From: Streptomyces rhizosphaerihabitans
GTDB lineage: Bacteria > Actinomycetota > Actinomycetes > Streptomycetales > Streptomycetaceae
Assembly (NCBI RefSeq): GCF_025399795.1
Contig: NZ_JAODTZ010000067.1
Coordinates: forward strand, 1 to 37,712
Reading direction: 5' to 3'
DNA: 37,712 nt
Positions within the stretch are counted from its first letter, which is position 1. Each line of letters begins with the position of its first letter. Positions 1 to 8,232 of this stretch are shown here, piece by piece. The position numbers were made by a program, and so were the translations under genes. The notes below the pieces were generated by a model. It did not search any database. It was not told where the DNA came from and saw only the letters and a list, made by a program, of their open reading frames with translations.

Positions 1-21
1 GGCTGGCGGCTGGCGGCTGGC
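1..21. repeat. 7-bp tandem repeat, three copies
   Basis: Three perfect head-to-tail copies of GGCTGGC sit at the left edge of the window, just past the stop codon of the FAD oxidoreductase gene (stop at 25-27). The repeat may continue outside the window. No function is evident; it is a simple slippage-prone repeat. Confidence 0.8.
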
Positions 22-24
22 GGC

Positions 25-1590
25 CTAGCCTCCCTGGCCCAGGGACTCCAGTACCGCCTTCGCGGCGTTGTGGCCCGGTACTCCGCTCACGCCGCCGCCG
101 CGTACCGCGCCCGCCCCGCACAGCAGCACATTCGCGTGCCGGGTCTCGACGCCCCAGCGGCCGGTGCCCTCCTGGGCGTAGGGGAAGGCGAGGTCGCGGT
201 GGAAGATGTTGCCGCCGGGCAGGCGCAGGTCCCGCTCCAGGTCGAGCGGGGTCTTCGCCTCGATGCACGGCCGCCCGTCCGCGTCGGTGGCCAGACAGTC
301 GGCGAGCGGCTCGGCGAGGTGCGCGTCCAGCTGGGCCAGTGTCGACTTCAGCAGTTCCTCCCGTACGGCGTCGTTGTCCCGCTCGAAGAGCCGGGCGGGC
401 GTGTGGAGACCGAAGAGCGTGAGGGTCTGATAGCCCTGCTCGACCAGGTCCCGGCCGAGGATGCTGGGGTCGGTGAGCGAGTGGCAGTAGATCTCGGAGG
501 GCGGCGCGGCGGGCAGTTCACCGGCCGCGGCCTGCGCGTGGGCGGCCGCCAACTGCTCGTAGCCCTCGGCGATGTGGAACGTCCCGGAGAACGCCTCGCG
601 CGGGTCCACGGAGGTGTCACGGAGCCTCGGCAGCCGCTTGAGCAGCATGTTCACCTTGAGCTGGGCACCCTCGGCGGGTGTCGGCGCCTCGTCCCCGGTG
701 AGGTGGGCGAGCTCCTGCGGCGAGGCGTTCACCAGGACGTGACGGGCCGCGACGACGCCCTCGCCGTCGGCGGTCCGGTAGGTGATCTCGGCGGACTCTC
801 CGTCGGTGTCGATCCGCAGCACCTCGTGACCCGTGGCGATCACGGCGCCCGCGGCGCGCGCCGCACCGGTGATCGCGTCGGTCAGGGCGCCCATCCCGCC
901 GACGGGCACGTCCCAGGCTCCGGTGCCGCCGCCGATCACGTGGTACAGGAAGCAGCGGTTCTGCCGCAGCGACGGGTCGTGGGCGTCGGCGAACGTGCCG
1001 ATCAGCGCATCGGTGAGAACGACACCGCGTACGAGGTCGTCGGCGAAGTACTCCTCGACGGCGACGCCGACCGGCTCCTCGAAGAGGATCCGCCAGGCCT
1101 CCTCGTCGTCGACGCGCGCCCTCAGTTCCTCACGGGTGGGCAGCGGTTCGGTGAGCGTCGGGAACACACTCCGGGCGACGCGGCCGGTCATCGCGTAGAA
1201 GCGCTGCCACGCCTCGTACTCACGCTCCGATCCCGTCAGCCGGGCGAACGCCTCGCGGGTGCGCCGCTCGCCGCCGCCGACGAGCAGCCCGGTGGGCCGT
1301 CCGTCCCGCTCGACGGGCGTGTACGAGGAGACCGTGCGGCCACGGACCCGGAAGTCGAGCCCCAGGTCGCGCACGATCTTCCGGGGCAGCAGGCTCACCA
1401 GGTACGAGTAGCGCGACAGCCGCGCGTCGACTCCGGCGAACGGCCGGGTGGACACGGCGGCGCCGCCGGTGTTCCCCAGGCGCTCCAGCACCAGCACGGA
1501 CCGCCCGGCCCGCGCCAGATAGGCGGCGGCGACCAGTCCGTTGTGGCCTCCGCCGACGATCACGGCGTCATATCCCTCGTGTACAGGCAT
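25..1590 (-). CDS. FAD-dependent oxidoreductase, phytoene dehydrogenase-like
   Basis: A 521-residue protein predicted to bind FAD and oxidise or isomerise an unknown, probably lipophilic substrate. The N-terminus carries a Rossmann dinucleotide-binding motif, VIVGGGHNGLVAAAYLA (about residues 9-25), followed by ERLGNTGGAAVS, typical of the CrtI/PYROXD2-like group. The C-terminus has the second FAD contact segment, GAGAVRGGGVSGVPGHNAAK. Length fits the family. The ATG at 1590 is chosen because the Rossmann fold starts about eight residues later; the frame stays open upstream but codes for nothing recognisable, being antisense of the sigma gene region. A weak AGAAG ribosome site precedes it. 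It lies 185 bp downstream of the ECF sigma gene on the same strand, so it could be a target or be read through. No carotenoid genes are nearby, so a carotenoid role is not supported. Confidence 0.88.
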   Translation of the reverse strand: MPVHEGYDAVIVGGGHNGLVAAAYLARAGRSVLVLERLGNTGGAAVSTRPFAGVDARLSRYSYLVSLLPRKIVRDLGLDFRVRGRTVSSYTPVERDGRPTGLLVGGGERRTREAFARLTGSEREYEAWQRFYAMTGRVARSVFPTLTEPLPTREELRARVDDEEAWRILFEEPVGVAVEEYFADDLVRGVVLTDALIGTFADAHDPSLRQNRCFLYHVIGGGTGAWDVPVGGMGALTDAITGAARAAGAVIATGHEVLRIDTDGESAEITYRTADGEGVVAARHVLVNASPQELAHLTGDEAPTPAEGAQLKVNMLLKRLPRLRDTSVDPREAFSGTFHIAEGYEQLAAAHAQAAAGELPAAPPSEIYCHSLTDPSILGRDLVEQGYQTLTLFGLHTPARLFERDNDAVREELLKSTLAQLDAHLAEPLADCLATDADGRPCIEAKTPLDLERDLRLPGGNIFHRDLAFPYAQEGTGRWGVETRHANVLLCGAGAVRGGGVSGVPGHNAAKAVLESLGQGG

Positions 1591-1751
1591 GCTTCTTGGT
1601 AGCACGTGATGATCTACGTCGGCCAGAGGTGCGCGGCAAGCGGCGGGCAACCGTACGAGGGTGCGCGGACGTCTCGGACCCCGGGGCGCCTGCCCACGTC
1701 GAGGCGACCGTCCCTGGCCAGGAGGCCGCGCCGGGGTCGCGGGGAGATCCG

Positions 1752-1786
1752 AGCGCGACCTGTCAGCGCGATCTGTCAGCGCGACC
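1752..1786. repeat. 13-bp tandem repeat over the sigma gene stop
   Basis: Two near-perfect 13-bp units (1752-1764 and 1765-1777, one C/T difference) plus a partial third unit (1778-1786) overlap the 3' end of the sigma factor gene. Each unit contains TCA, read as TGA on the minus strand, so the gene's stop codon is repeated 13 bp further on. Probably replication slippage. Confidence 0.7.
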
Positions 1787-2921
1787 GGCGGGCGTTGAGC
1801 CGGGCGGCCCGGCGCGTCAGGTGGTCGCGCTCGGCCAGGTCGGTCGCTTTCCGCGCCGCCTCGGCGTACAGCCGTGCCGCCGTCGCCAGGTCGCCGTCGC
1901 GCTCGTGGAGGTACGCCGCCACCGCGGTGTGGCGGGGCAGGGAGTCGTGCAGCGCCGCGAGCGCCGCCAGCCCGGCGCGCGGTCCGTCGGCCTCTCCGAC
2001 GGCCACCGCGCGGTTGAGCCGGACGACCGGGCTGTCGGTCAGGCGCACGAGCTCGTCGTACCACTCGACGATCTGCACCCAGTCCGTCTCCTCGGCCATG
2101 AGCGCGTCGGCGTGGAGAGCCGCGATGGCTGCCTGGGCCTGGAACTCGCCCAGCCGGTCGCGGGCGAGGGCCGCCTGCAGGATCCCGACACCCTCGGCGA
2201 TCGCCCCGGTGTCCCACCGGCCGCGGTCCTGCTCGGCGAGCGGCACCAGGCTGCCGTCCGGCGCGGTCCGGGCGGCGCGCCGGGCGTGGTGGAGCAGCAT
2301 GAGGGCGAGCAGCCCCGCCACCTCGGGGTGGTCGATCGCGGCCGCGAGCTGCCGGGTGAGCCGGATGGCCTCGGCGGCGAGGTCGACGTCGCCGGAGTAG
2401 CCCTCGTTGAAGACCAGGTAGAGGACGCGCAGCACGGTGGCGACGTCGCCGGGCTGATCGAACCGCACCCCCGAGACGGTGCGCTTGGCCCGGCTGATGC
2501 GCTGCGCCATGGTCGCCTCGGGCACCAGGTAGGCCTGGGCGATCTGGCGGGTGGTGAGCCCGCCGACGGCGCGCAGGGTGAGCGCGACCGCGGACGACGG
2601 CGTGAGCGACGGGTGGGCGCACAGGAAATAGAGCTGGAGCGTGTCGTCCACCGCGGGCGTGGGTCCGGGGGCCGGCTCCTCGTCGACGAGGTCCTCGCGC
2701 CGGCGGCGGGCGGCGTCCGCCCGGGTCGCGTCGAGGAACCGGCGCCAGGCCACGGTGACCAGCCAGCCCTTCGGGTCCCGTGGCGGGTCGGCGGGCCAGA
2801 CGCGGACCGCCTCGACGAGCGCGTCCTGTACGGCGTCCTCGGCCGCCGCGAAGTCGGCTCCACGGCGGACGAGGATGCCGAGCACGCTCGGTGTGAGGCT
2901 CCGGAGCAGAACCTCGTTCAT
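1776..2921 (-). CDS. ECF sigma factor, ECF42 type (SigJ-like)
   Basis: An RNA polymerase sigma factor of 381 residues, long for an ECF sigma because of a C-terminal extension. Sigma region 2 covers about residues 15-70 (AAAEDAVQDALVEAVRVWP, then PKGWLVTVAWRRFLDATRAD). Region 4 is a helix-turn-helix near residues 110-155 (LTTRQIAQAYLVPEATMAQ). The rest is the conserved ECF42 extension (DUF6596-like, with LRVLYLVFNEGYSG and TPR-like helices). The upstream YCII gene ends 8 bp before the ATG. GGAGTGATC, a near-perfect ribosome site, overlaps that gene's stop and lies 8 bases before the ATG, so 2921 is preferred over the overlapping GTG at 2933. The family is known to sit beside DGPF/YCII genes and to have no anti-sigma factor; the C-terminal domain is thought to control activity. 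Confidence 0.93.
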   Translation of the reverse strand: MNEVLLRSLTPSVLGILVRRGADFAAAEDAVQDALVEAVRVWPADPPRDPKGWLVTVAWRRFLDATRADAARRRREDLVDEEPAPGPTPAVDDTLQLYFLCAHPSLTPSSAVALTLRAVGGLTTRQIAQAYLVPEATMAQRISRAKRTVSGVRFDQPGDVATVLRVLYLVFNEGYSGDVDLAAEAIRLTRQLAAAIDHPEVAGLLALMLLHHARRAARTAPDGSLVPLAEQDRGRWDTGAIAEGVGILQAALARDRLGEFQAQAAIAALHADALMAEETDWVQIVEWYDELVRLTDSPVVRLNRAVAVGEADGPRAGLAALAALHDSLPRHTAVAAYLHERDGDLATAARLYAEAARKATDLAERDHLTRRAARLNARRSR

Positions 2922-2929
2922 CCGAGAGA

Positions 2930-3337
2930 TCACTCCGTGATGGTGGGCGACACGCCGTAGAACGGGCGCAGTTCGAGCCACTCGTGGATCGGCTTGCCGC
3001 CCGCCCCGGGGGCGGCCGACAGCTCCCCGGCCAGTTCGACGGCGCGCTCGTAGGTGTCGACGTCGATCACCATCCAGCCGGCGATGAGGTCCTTGGTCTC
3101 GGCGAACGGGCCGTCGGTGACCGGCGGGCGTCCCTCGCCGTCGTATCGGACGAATGTCCCCTCGGGGGCGAGCGCCTGGCTGTCGACGAATTCGCCGGTC
3201 TTCTCGAGCCGGGCCGCGAAGTCGTTCATGTACTGGATGTGGGCCGAGATCTCCTCCGGCGTCCACCGGTCCATCGGCGCGTCGTTGACCGAAGCCGGAG
3301 CGCCGCGATAGTGCTTGAGCAGCAGGTACTTGGCCAT
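2930..3337 (-). CDS. YCII/DGPF-family protein, ECF42 partner
   Basis: A 135-residue protein of the YCII-related (DGPF) family. The signature VTDGPFAETKD lies at about residues 72-82, and the fold is expected to be a ferredoxin-like dimer. The ATG at 3337 has an excellent ribosome site (GAGGAGAAAC) a few bases upstream. It is the first gene of a two-gene operon with the ECF42 sigma factor. In Streptomyces, DGPF genes are the usual targets of ECF42 sigma factors and the pair is commonly co-transcribed; the biochemical function is unknown. The promoter-like site at 3390-3416 matches the ECF42 consensus, so autoregulation is likely. Confidence 0.92.
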   Translation of the reverse strand: MAKYLLLKHYRGAPASVNDAPMDRWTPEEISAHIQYMNDFAARLEKTGEFVDSQALAPEGTFVRYDGEGRPPVTDGPFAETKDLIAGWMVIDVDTYERAVELAGELSAAPGAGGKPIHEWLELRPFYGVSPTITE

Positions 3338-3389
3338 CGTGTTTCTCCTCGGTACTGGTGCGATCCATTGTGGTCGCGTTCACTGCTGG

Positions 3390-3416
3390 GACGGAGCGGG
3401 CCACGGGTTCTCGACA
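3390..3416 (-). promoter_or_regulatory. ECF42-type promoter for the YCII-sigma operon
   Basis: On the minus strand TGTCGA (3416-3411) is followed by a 17-base spacer and CGTC (3393-3390), about 52 bases before the YCII start codon. The ECF42 target consensus that I recall is TGTCGA at -35 and CGA/TC near -10. Match and spacing are seen in the sequence; recognition by this sigma factor is inference. Confidence 0.78.
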
Positions 3417-3679
3417 TCATCGGCCAAGTTTTTTCGGATCTCGTGGATGAGTGGGGGTGAGCCGTCGCCTGGTGTACGAGTTCATGGCGTGGCGCTAGGG
3501 CGGGACACAGCCGGACTTTCGTGATCAACAGCGGGCTGACCTGCCGGAAAACGACCTCAAGGCACGCCGACTGCCTCAAGGCTCTGTTCGCGGCGCCCGA
3601 CACCCGGCCCCCCGCTCGGTCCGGGCCCGCCGCGCGGTCGCCCCGGCGGTCAGGATCCGTCGGCGAGGTCGCCCCCGTG
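3417..3679. other. Intergenic region, no gene seen
   Basis: This stretch separates the end of the kinase/TPR gene (stop at 3680) from the ECF42 promoter. Open frames here have poor codon bias and resemble no family. It contains a T-run near 3429-3434 and a GC-rich segment at 3600-3670 that could fold, but I cannot define a convincing terminator. Confidence 0.5.
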
Positions 3680-5959
3680 TCAGCGGCCGCCGGCCGCTCG
3701 CTGCGCCCGCAGGGCGGCCACCCTCCGGTACAGCTGCGCCGCCTCCTGCCCGTGCCCGAGCTGCTCCAGGCAGTGCGCTTCGTCGTTGCGGCTGGCGAGG
3801 GTGTCGGGATGGTCGACGCCCAGCACCCGCTCGCGGGCGGCGGCGACGCGCCGGTACTCGGTGAGGGCGTCGGCCCAGCGGCCGAGCCAGCCGAGCCCGA
3901 CGGCGACCTCGCGGCGGCTGACCAGGGTGTCGGGGTGGTCGACCCCCAGCACCCGCTCGCGGATGGCGCACACGTCACGGGACTCGGCGAGCGCCTCCTC
4001 CCAGCGGCCCAGGCGGCCGAGGTTCACTCCGAGCCCGTGCCGCGCGCGCAGGGTTTCGGGATGCGCGGCGCCCTGTGCCCGGGTGCGGTCGTCGACGAGA
4101 GAGCGGTACAGCTCCAGGGCCTGGGCGCTGCGGCCGAGCCGGCCGAGGCTGATGCCCACTTCGTAGCGGGCGGCGAGTGTGTCCGGATGGTCCGGGCCCA
4201 GGGCCTGCGCACGGGACCCGGCCACCTCCTGATAGGTGTGCAGTGCCTCGGTCCAGCGCCCCAACTGGCCGAGGGCGTAGGCCACTTCGTACCGGGTGAC
4301 GAGGGTGTCGGGGTGAGCGTGGCCGAGCACCCGGGCGCGGGCGGCGGCGACCTCGCTCGCCATGCGGTACGAGTCCTCCAGGCGTCCGAGCCTGCTGAGG
4401 TTGAAGGCCAGGTTGTGGCGGCAGCGCAGAGTGTCCTGATGGTCGGGGCCCATCGCGCGCTCCCGGGCGGCGAGCACCGACGTGTAGGCCTGGTGCGCCT
4501 CGAAGTGGCGACCCAACTGGCCCAGTACATACGCCATTTCCTGCCGCGCGGCCAAGGTGTCGGGGTGCTCGGCGCCGAGCACCCGCTCTCTGGCCTGGGC
4601 GACGCGCGCGTACTCGCCGAGCGCCTCGGCGGGGCGTCCGGTGCGGCTGAGGGTGAAGCCGACCTCGTAGCGGCTGGCGAGTGTGTCCGGGTGGTCGGGC
4701 CCGAGCAGATGCTCCCGTTCGGCGGCGACCGAGCGGTGGACCTCTCCCGCCTCGGTCCACCGGCCGAGCCGCCCGAGACTCAGCCCGGCGCTGTGCCGCC
4801 CTGCCAGAGCGGTGAGCAACTCCGGTGCGGGGGTGGACCGTTCACCTCGTCCTGACAAGGGCGGGACAGCAGTGGAAGGGCGGGCGATCCACTCGCCGGT
4901 GAGGCCGACGGAGGCGTCCGGTGGGGTGTCGCGCAGTCCCGCGCCGGTGGCCTTGTGGCCGGTGGTCATGCCCTGGGTCCAGGACGGCAGCCGGGGTGCG
5001 CGGGAGGGCGGCTGCTCGGGTCGGGACGGGACCCGGGGCGCAGGAGAACGCTGTCCCCTGGCAGGGTGCGGCAGGGCGGGGGCGACCACCGTCGGCACGT
5101 ACATCGGTGTGGTGCGCCCGGCGCTGATGCGGCGGGCGAGTTCACGGGCGTCCTGCGGACGCTGCTCGGGCCGTTTGGCGAGCAGGTCGAGGATGATCCG
5201 CTCCAGGTACTCGGGGATGTCGGCCCGGTGGCTGCGCGGCGGCTCGGGCACGGTGTCGCGGTGGCCGACGAGGACGGCCCAGGCGTCGTCGAGGTCGAAC
5301 GGCGGTGCCCCGGTGGCGATTTCGTAGAGCACGCATCCGAAGGAGTAGAGGTCGCTGCGCTGGTCGACCTCCGAGCCGCCGATCTGTTCCGGCGACATGT
5401 AGTGCGGGGTGCCCATCGCGATGCCGGTCCCGGTGAGCCGCGAGGTGAATCCGATGTCGTGGCCGAGGCGGGCGATGCCGAAGTCACAGATCTTCACGGT
5501 GCCGTCGGTCAGCCGCATGATGTTCGCCGGCTTCAAGTCTCGGTGCACGATGGCTTGTTGGTGGGTGTACGCGAGAGCGGCGGTCACCTGGTCGGCGATG
5601 TCGACGACGTCGACGACGGCGAGCGGATGATGGTGGTTCTCCTCCAGGAGCTGGCCGAGGTTGTGTCCCTCCAGCAGTTCCATCACCAGGTACAGCACAC
5701 CGTCGGACTCGCCGAAGTCGTGGACGACGGTCACACCGCGGTGCTGAAGGGCCGCGGCGACCCGGGCCTCCCGCCGGAACCGCTCGCGCAGGACGCGGGT
5801 GAAGGACGGGTCGTGGTGCGGGCCGAGCGGTTTGAGGCACTTCACGGCCACCTGGCGGCCCAGCGATTCGTCCCGAGCCCGCCACACCTCACCCATGCCG
5901 CCGCGCCCGATCGGATCAAGGAGCCGGTAACGGCCCTGGATCAGCCTGCTCTCCGCCAT
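3680..5959 (-). CDS. Ser/Thr protein kinase with C-terminal TPR array
   Basis: A 759-residue cytosolic Hanks-type kinase. The kinase domain (about residues 11-275) is complete: glycine loop IGRGGMGEVW, ATP lysine K40, catalytic HRDLKPAN with D141, DFG at 159-161 and a normal activation segment ending MSPEQ. A Pro/Arg-rich linker (about 285-380) leads to eight full and one partial 42-residue repeats (about 384-759), most ending in GxDHPDTL or a variant, as in kinesin-light-chain-type TPRs. No transmembrane segment is visible, so partners rather than an outside ligand probably supply specificity. The ATG at 5959 starts ten residues before the kinase fold; its ribosome site is weak. It lies 81 bp from the upstream MpaB-like gene on the same strand. 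Confidence 0.93.
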   Translation of the reverse strand: MAESRLIQGRYRLLDPIGRGGMGEVWRARDESLGRQVAVKCLKPLGPHHDPSFTRVLRERFRREARVAAALQHRGVTVVHDFGESDGVLYLVMELLEGHNLGQLLEENHHHPLAVVDVVDIADQVTAALAYTHQQAIVHRDLKPANIMRLTDGTVKICDFGIARLGHDIGFTSRLTGTGIAMGTPHYMSPEQIGGSEVDQRSDLYSFGCVLYEIATGAPPFDLDDAWAVLVGHRDTVPEPPRSHRADIPEYLERIILDLLAKRPEQRPQDARELARRISAGRTTPMYVPTVVAPALPHPARGQRSPAPRVPSRPEQPPSRAPRLPSWTQGMTTGHKATGAGLRDTPPDASVGLTGEWIARPSTAVPPLSGRGERSTPAPELLTALAGRHSAGLSLGRLGRWTEAGEVHRSVAAEREHLLGPDHPDTLASRYEVGFTLSRTGRPAEALGEYARVAQARERVLGAEHPDTLAARQEMAYVLGQLGRHFEAHQAYTSVLAARERAMGPDHQDTLRCRHNLAFNLSRLGRLEDSYRMASEVAAARARVLGHAHPDTLVTRYEVAYALGQLGRWTEALHTYQEVAGSRAQALGPDHPDTLAARYEVGISLGRLGRSAQALELYRSLVDDRTRAQGAAHPETLRARHGLGVNLGRLGRWEEALAESRDVCAIRERVLGVDHPDTLVSRREVAVGLGWLGRWADALTEYRRVAAARERVLGVDHPDTLASRNDEAHCLEQLGHGQEAAQLYRRVAALRAQRAAGGR

Positions 5960-6040
5960 CTCGAGTGATCGCCCCCGTCACTGCTCACCGCTCACGGCTC
6001 AGCCCCGAGCCCACCCCCGGCCCCCGCCCAGTATGACGAG

Positions 6041-6898
6041 CTATCTGCCGACTTTGTACGGCGCCGGGCGCGAGCCGGGGCCGAGCCGTGACACGGCCGA
6101 GAGAATGTGCTTGGGAGGGAGTTGCCAGCGCAGCCGTGCGGGGACACGGCGCAGCGTGGTGCCGGTGACCCGCAGCCGCCGGGTCACCGCGGCGGGCGAC
6201 GGCGCAGGCCTGCCGTACAGCGCGTGGGCGTACGGCGGCAGAGCGGCGTACGCGAGCCCCGCCACGCGCCGCCACAACAGTGCGCGCGCCGGTACCAGCA
6301 GCGGGTGGACGGGCGGTCGCCGGAGGAAGTCGTCCACTTCGCGGGCTTCGGGGCCCGCGGCGAGTTCGGGGAGCGTCTTCTCGAAGTGCGCGGCCAGTTC
6401 GGCCCGGTCCCCCGGCACCTGATCGGGGTCGAGCCCCACCAGCCGTGCGCCGACCCGGTGTTCCCCGATGTAACGGTCGGCCTGCGCGTCCGTGAGCCGG
6501 AAGCCGGAACGCCGCAGGACGTGCAGATAGGAGTCGATCTCCGCGCAGTGCACCCACAGCAGCAGTTCGGGATCGTCGACCCCGTACCACTCACCGGTGT
6601 CCGGGTCGGTGGCGGTGAGCATGCGGTGAATCCTCCGGACCCGGGCCGCCGCCCGCTCCGCGGCCTCGACGGTCCCGTACGTCGTCGTTCCGACGAAGTT
6701 CGCGGTCCGCTTCAGCCGGCCCCAGGCGTCGTTCCGGAAGTCGGAGTTCTGCACGACACCGCGTACGACGCGCGGATGAAGGGCCTGAAGGTAGAGCGCG
6801 CGGATCCCGGCGACCCACATCATGGGGTCACCGTGCATCTGCCAGGTGACCGACTCGGGCCCGAACAGCCCGGGGTCACCGGCTCCAGTGGGATTCAT
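6041..6898 (-). CDS. Oxygenase MpaB family / DUF2236 protein
   Basis: A 285-residue protein of the DUF2236 family, which includes the fungal oxygenase MpaB and the latex-clearing protein Lcp, a b-type haem oxygenase. The recognisable core includes WQMHGDPMMWVAGIRALYLQ near the N-terminus, LHPRVVRGVVQNSDF and the histidine-containing LLLWVHCAEIDSYL. The start at 6898 begins MNPTGAGDPGLFGPES, typical of actinobacterial members; the open frame runs 25 codons further but that part overlaps the region of the neighbouring pseudogene. The ribosome site is weak. No signal peptide is seen, so it is probably cytosolic. The substrate is unknown, and polyisoprene cleavage should not be assumed. It starts divergently from the decayed locus at 6985. 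Confidence 0.87.
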   Translation of the reverse strand: MNPTGAGDPGLFGPESVTWQMHGDPMMWVAGIRALYLQALHPRVVRGVVQNSDFRNDAWGRLKRTANFVGTTTYGTVEAAERAAARVRRIHRMLTATDPDTGEWYGVDDPELLLWVHCAEIDSYLHVLRRSGFRLTDAQADRYIGEHRVGARLVGLDPDQVPGDRAELAAHFEKTLPELAAGPEAREVDDFLRRPPVHPLLVPARALLWRRVAGLAYAALPPYAHALYGRPAPSPAAVTRRLRVTGTTLRRVPARLRWQLPPKHILSAVSRLGPGSRPAPYKVGR

Positions 6899-6984
6899 TC
6901 CGTCAGGTGTGCCCAGGAGCCGCGGTCGGCACACGTAACGGCGACCCACCTCGCTCCGCCGGCCCCTGCACACCGGATTTCCGA

Positions 6985-7488
6985 TCTCGCACTACGGGCC
7001 CGCCCCCGTTTCCGCGGCGAGCGCTGGAACCTACGGGTCCTCGGGGCCACCGCCGACGGCGCCGAGCGCAGCTGGACCTACGGCGAACCGAGCGGACTGC
7101 CGCAGATCGAAGTCGTCGCCGGCCTGCGCTGCGCGACCGGGCGCACCTCCACCGACCGCGAGTGGTACGGGATCCCCGCGACCGCCGTCCTGGACCTGGT
7201 CCCGCCGGCGCCGGAGGTCACGCACATCATGGCCCGGGCGGAGCACGGCTACGCCGCCGGCCTCCGTCTGGCCGACTTCACGGCCCCGCAGACCCTGCCG
7301 GGCACCCACCACGACGGCGAGCCCCCACCGTCGGACACACGGCTTCCCGCTCCGCCTGGCGGTGCCGCACCTGTACGGCTGCGAGGGCCCCAAGCGGCTG
7401 CGCGCCGTCGAGTACCTCACCGAGGACCGCCGCGGCTTCCGGGAGGAACGCGGCTGTCACAGCATCGAGGACCCCTGGCAGGAACAGC
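6985..7488 (+). pseudogene. Molybdopterin oxidoreductase (sulfite-oxidase-like) remnant
   Basis: The first part, in one frame, reads FRGERWNLRVLGATADGAER and TEVVAGL-like QIEVVAGLRCATGRTST, which matches the sulfite-oxidase-like molybdopterin fold with its pterin-binding cysteine (LRCATG). Near 7330-7340 the reading frame shifts by one base and continues with RLAVPHLYGCEGPKRLRAVE and ends with EDPWQEQ, close to the usual C-terminus. There is no stop codon: the sequence runs into DUF4184 coding sequence at about 7483. The gene therefore has a frameshift and has lost its end. N-terminal residues are also missing or unrecognisable. A sequencing error could explain the frameshift alone, but not the fused end. 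Confidence 0.78.
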
Positions 7489-8232
7489 GTCGCGCTGGTG
7501 GTCGGGTCCACCGCGCCGGACCTCCCCTACGCGGTGGGCGCGCCCTGCCGACGTACGGGCACACCTGGGCCGGACTCGCCCTGTGGGGCGTCCCCTTGAG
7601 TGTCGTCGCCACGCTGCTCATCCGGCGGGCCGGCCCCTGTCGTCGCCCGGCACCTGCGGGGCTGGTGGCGTGAGTACGGAGTCCTGGGGCAGGTGCGCCA
7701 TCGCTGGTACGTCACCGTGATCTCGGCGTGGCTCGGCGCGGTCACCCACGGGCTCTGGGACGACTTCACGCACGACGGGCCGGCCGGGACGTCACTGGGC
7801 TTCGCCGTACTCGGGAGGCCCATGGTGCCCGGCATACCGTGGTGGATCGGCCCTGCACAGGCGTCCACGCCGGCCGGAATCGTCGGCTGGGTCTGGGCGA
7901 CCGTCCCCATCGGGCGTCGCGGGCTGCTGAGGCGCTGGCACGGCTCGCCTCCACGGGGCGTCGTACGGCCCGTACTGTTCTGGGCGCCGGTGGCGGTGAA
8001 GACGACGCTGGGCACCGTCGCCTCCGCCCTGTTCCCCGATGGGCGTATCCCGGTCGTCTTCTTCGAACGGTTCCTGTGCGTGTTTGCGGGCGCGTTGGTG
8101 CTGACCGCGACTGTCGTCGTTCCCCTTGCGGATTACGTAACCAGATACGTGGTTCTACGGAGGTCCGTTCCCTCCCGGCCGTCTATGTTCGACGAGTCGA
8201 ATGGCACGAACGGTGTTGAGGGGACTGAGTGA
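7483..8232 (+). pseudogene. DUF4184 membrane protein, truncated and frameshifted
   Basis: The segment carries the DUF4184 hallmark VALVVGSTAPDLPYAV in frame 1 (from 7483), then TYGHTWAGLALWGVPLS in frame 0 (from 7551), then from about 7640 frame 1 again with WYVTVISAWLGAVTHGLWDD. Two compensating frameshifts therefore interrupt it. The usual first 25 or so residues are absent, replaced by the tail of the molybdopterin oxidoreductase, so a short deletion joined the two genes. The downstream part has several hydrophobic segments, as expected for this membrane family. The frame ends at 8232 inside the start of the lipoprotein gene (GTGA overlap). The last 25 residues look foreign to the family. 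Confidence 0.78.

Noticed and set aside
70..1602. 510-codon open frame on the plus strand
   Set aside because: Antisense shadow of the FAD oxidoreductase gene, whose Rossmann motifs are clear on the other strand.
6041..6898. Naming the DUF2236 protein a rubber oxygenase (Lcp)
   Set aside because: The family is broad, no signal peptide for secretion is present and no supporting neighbour exists.
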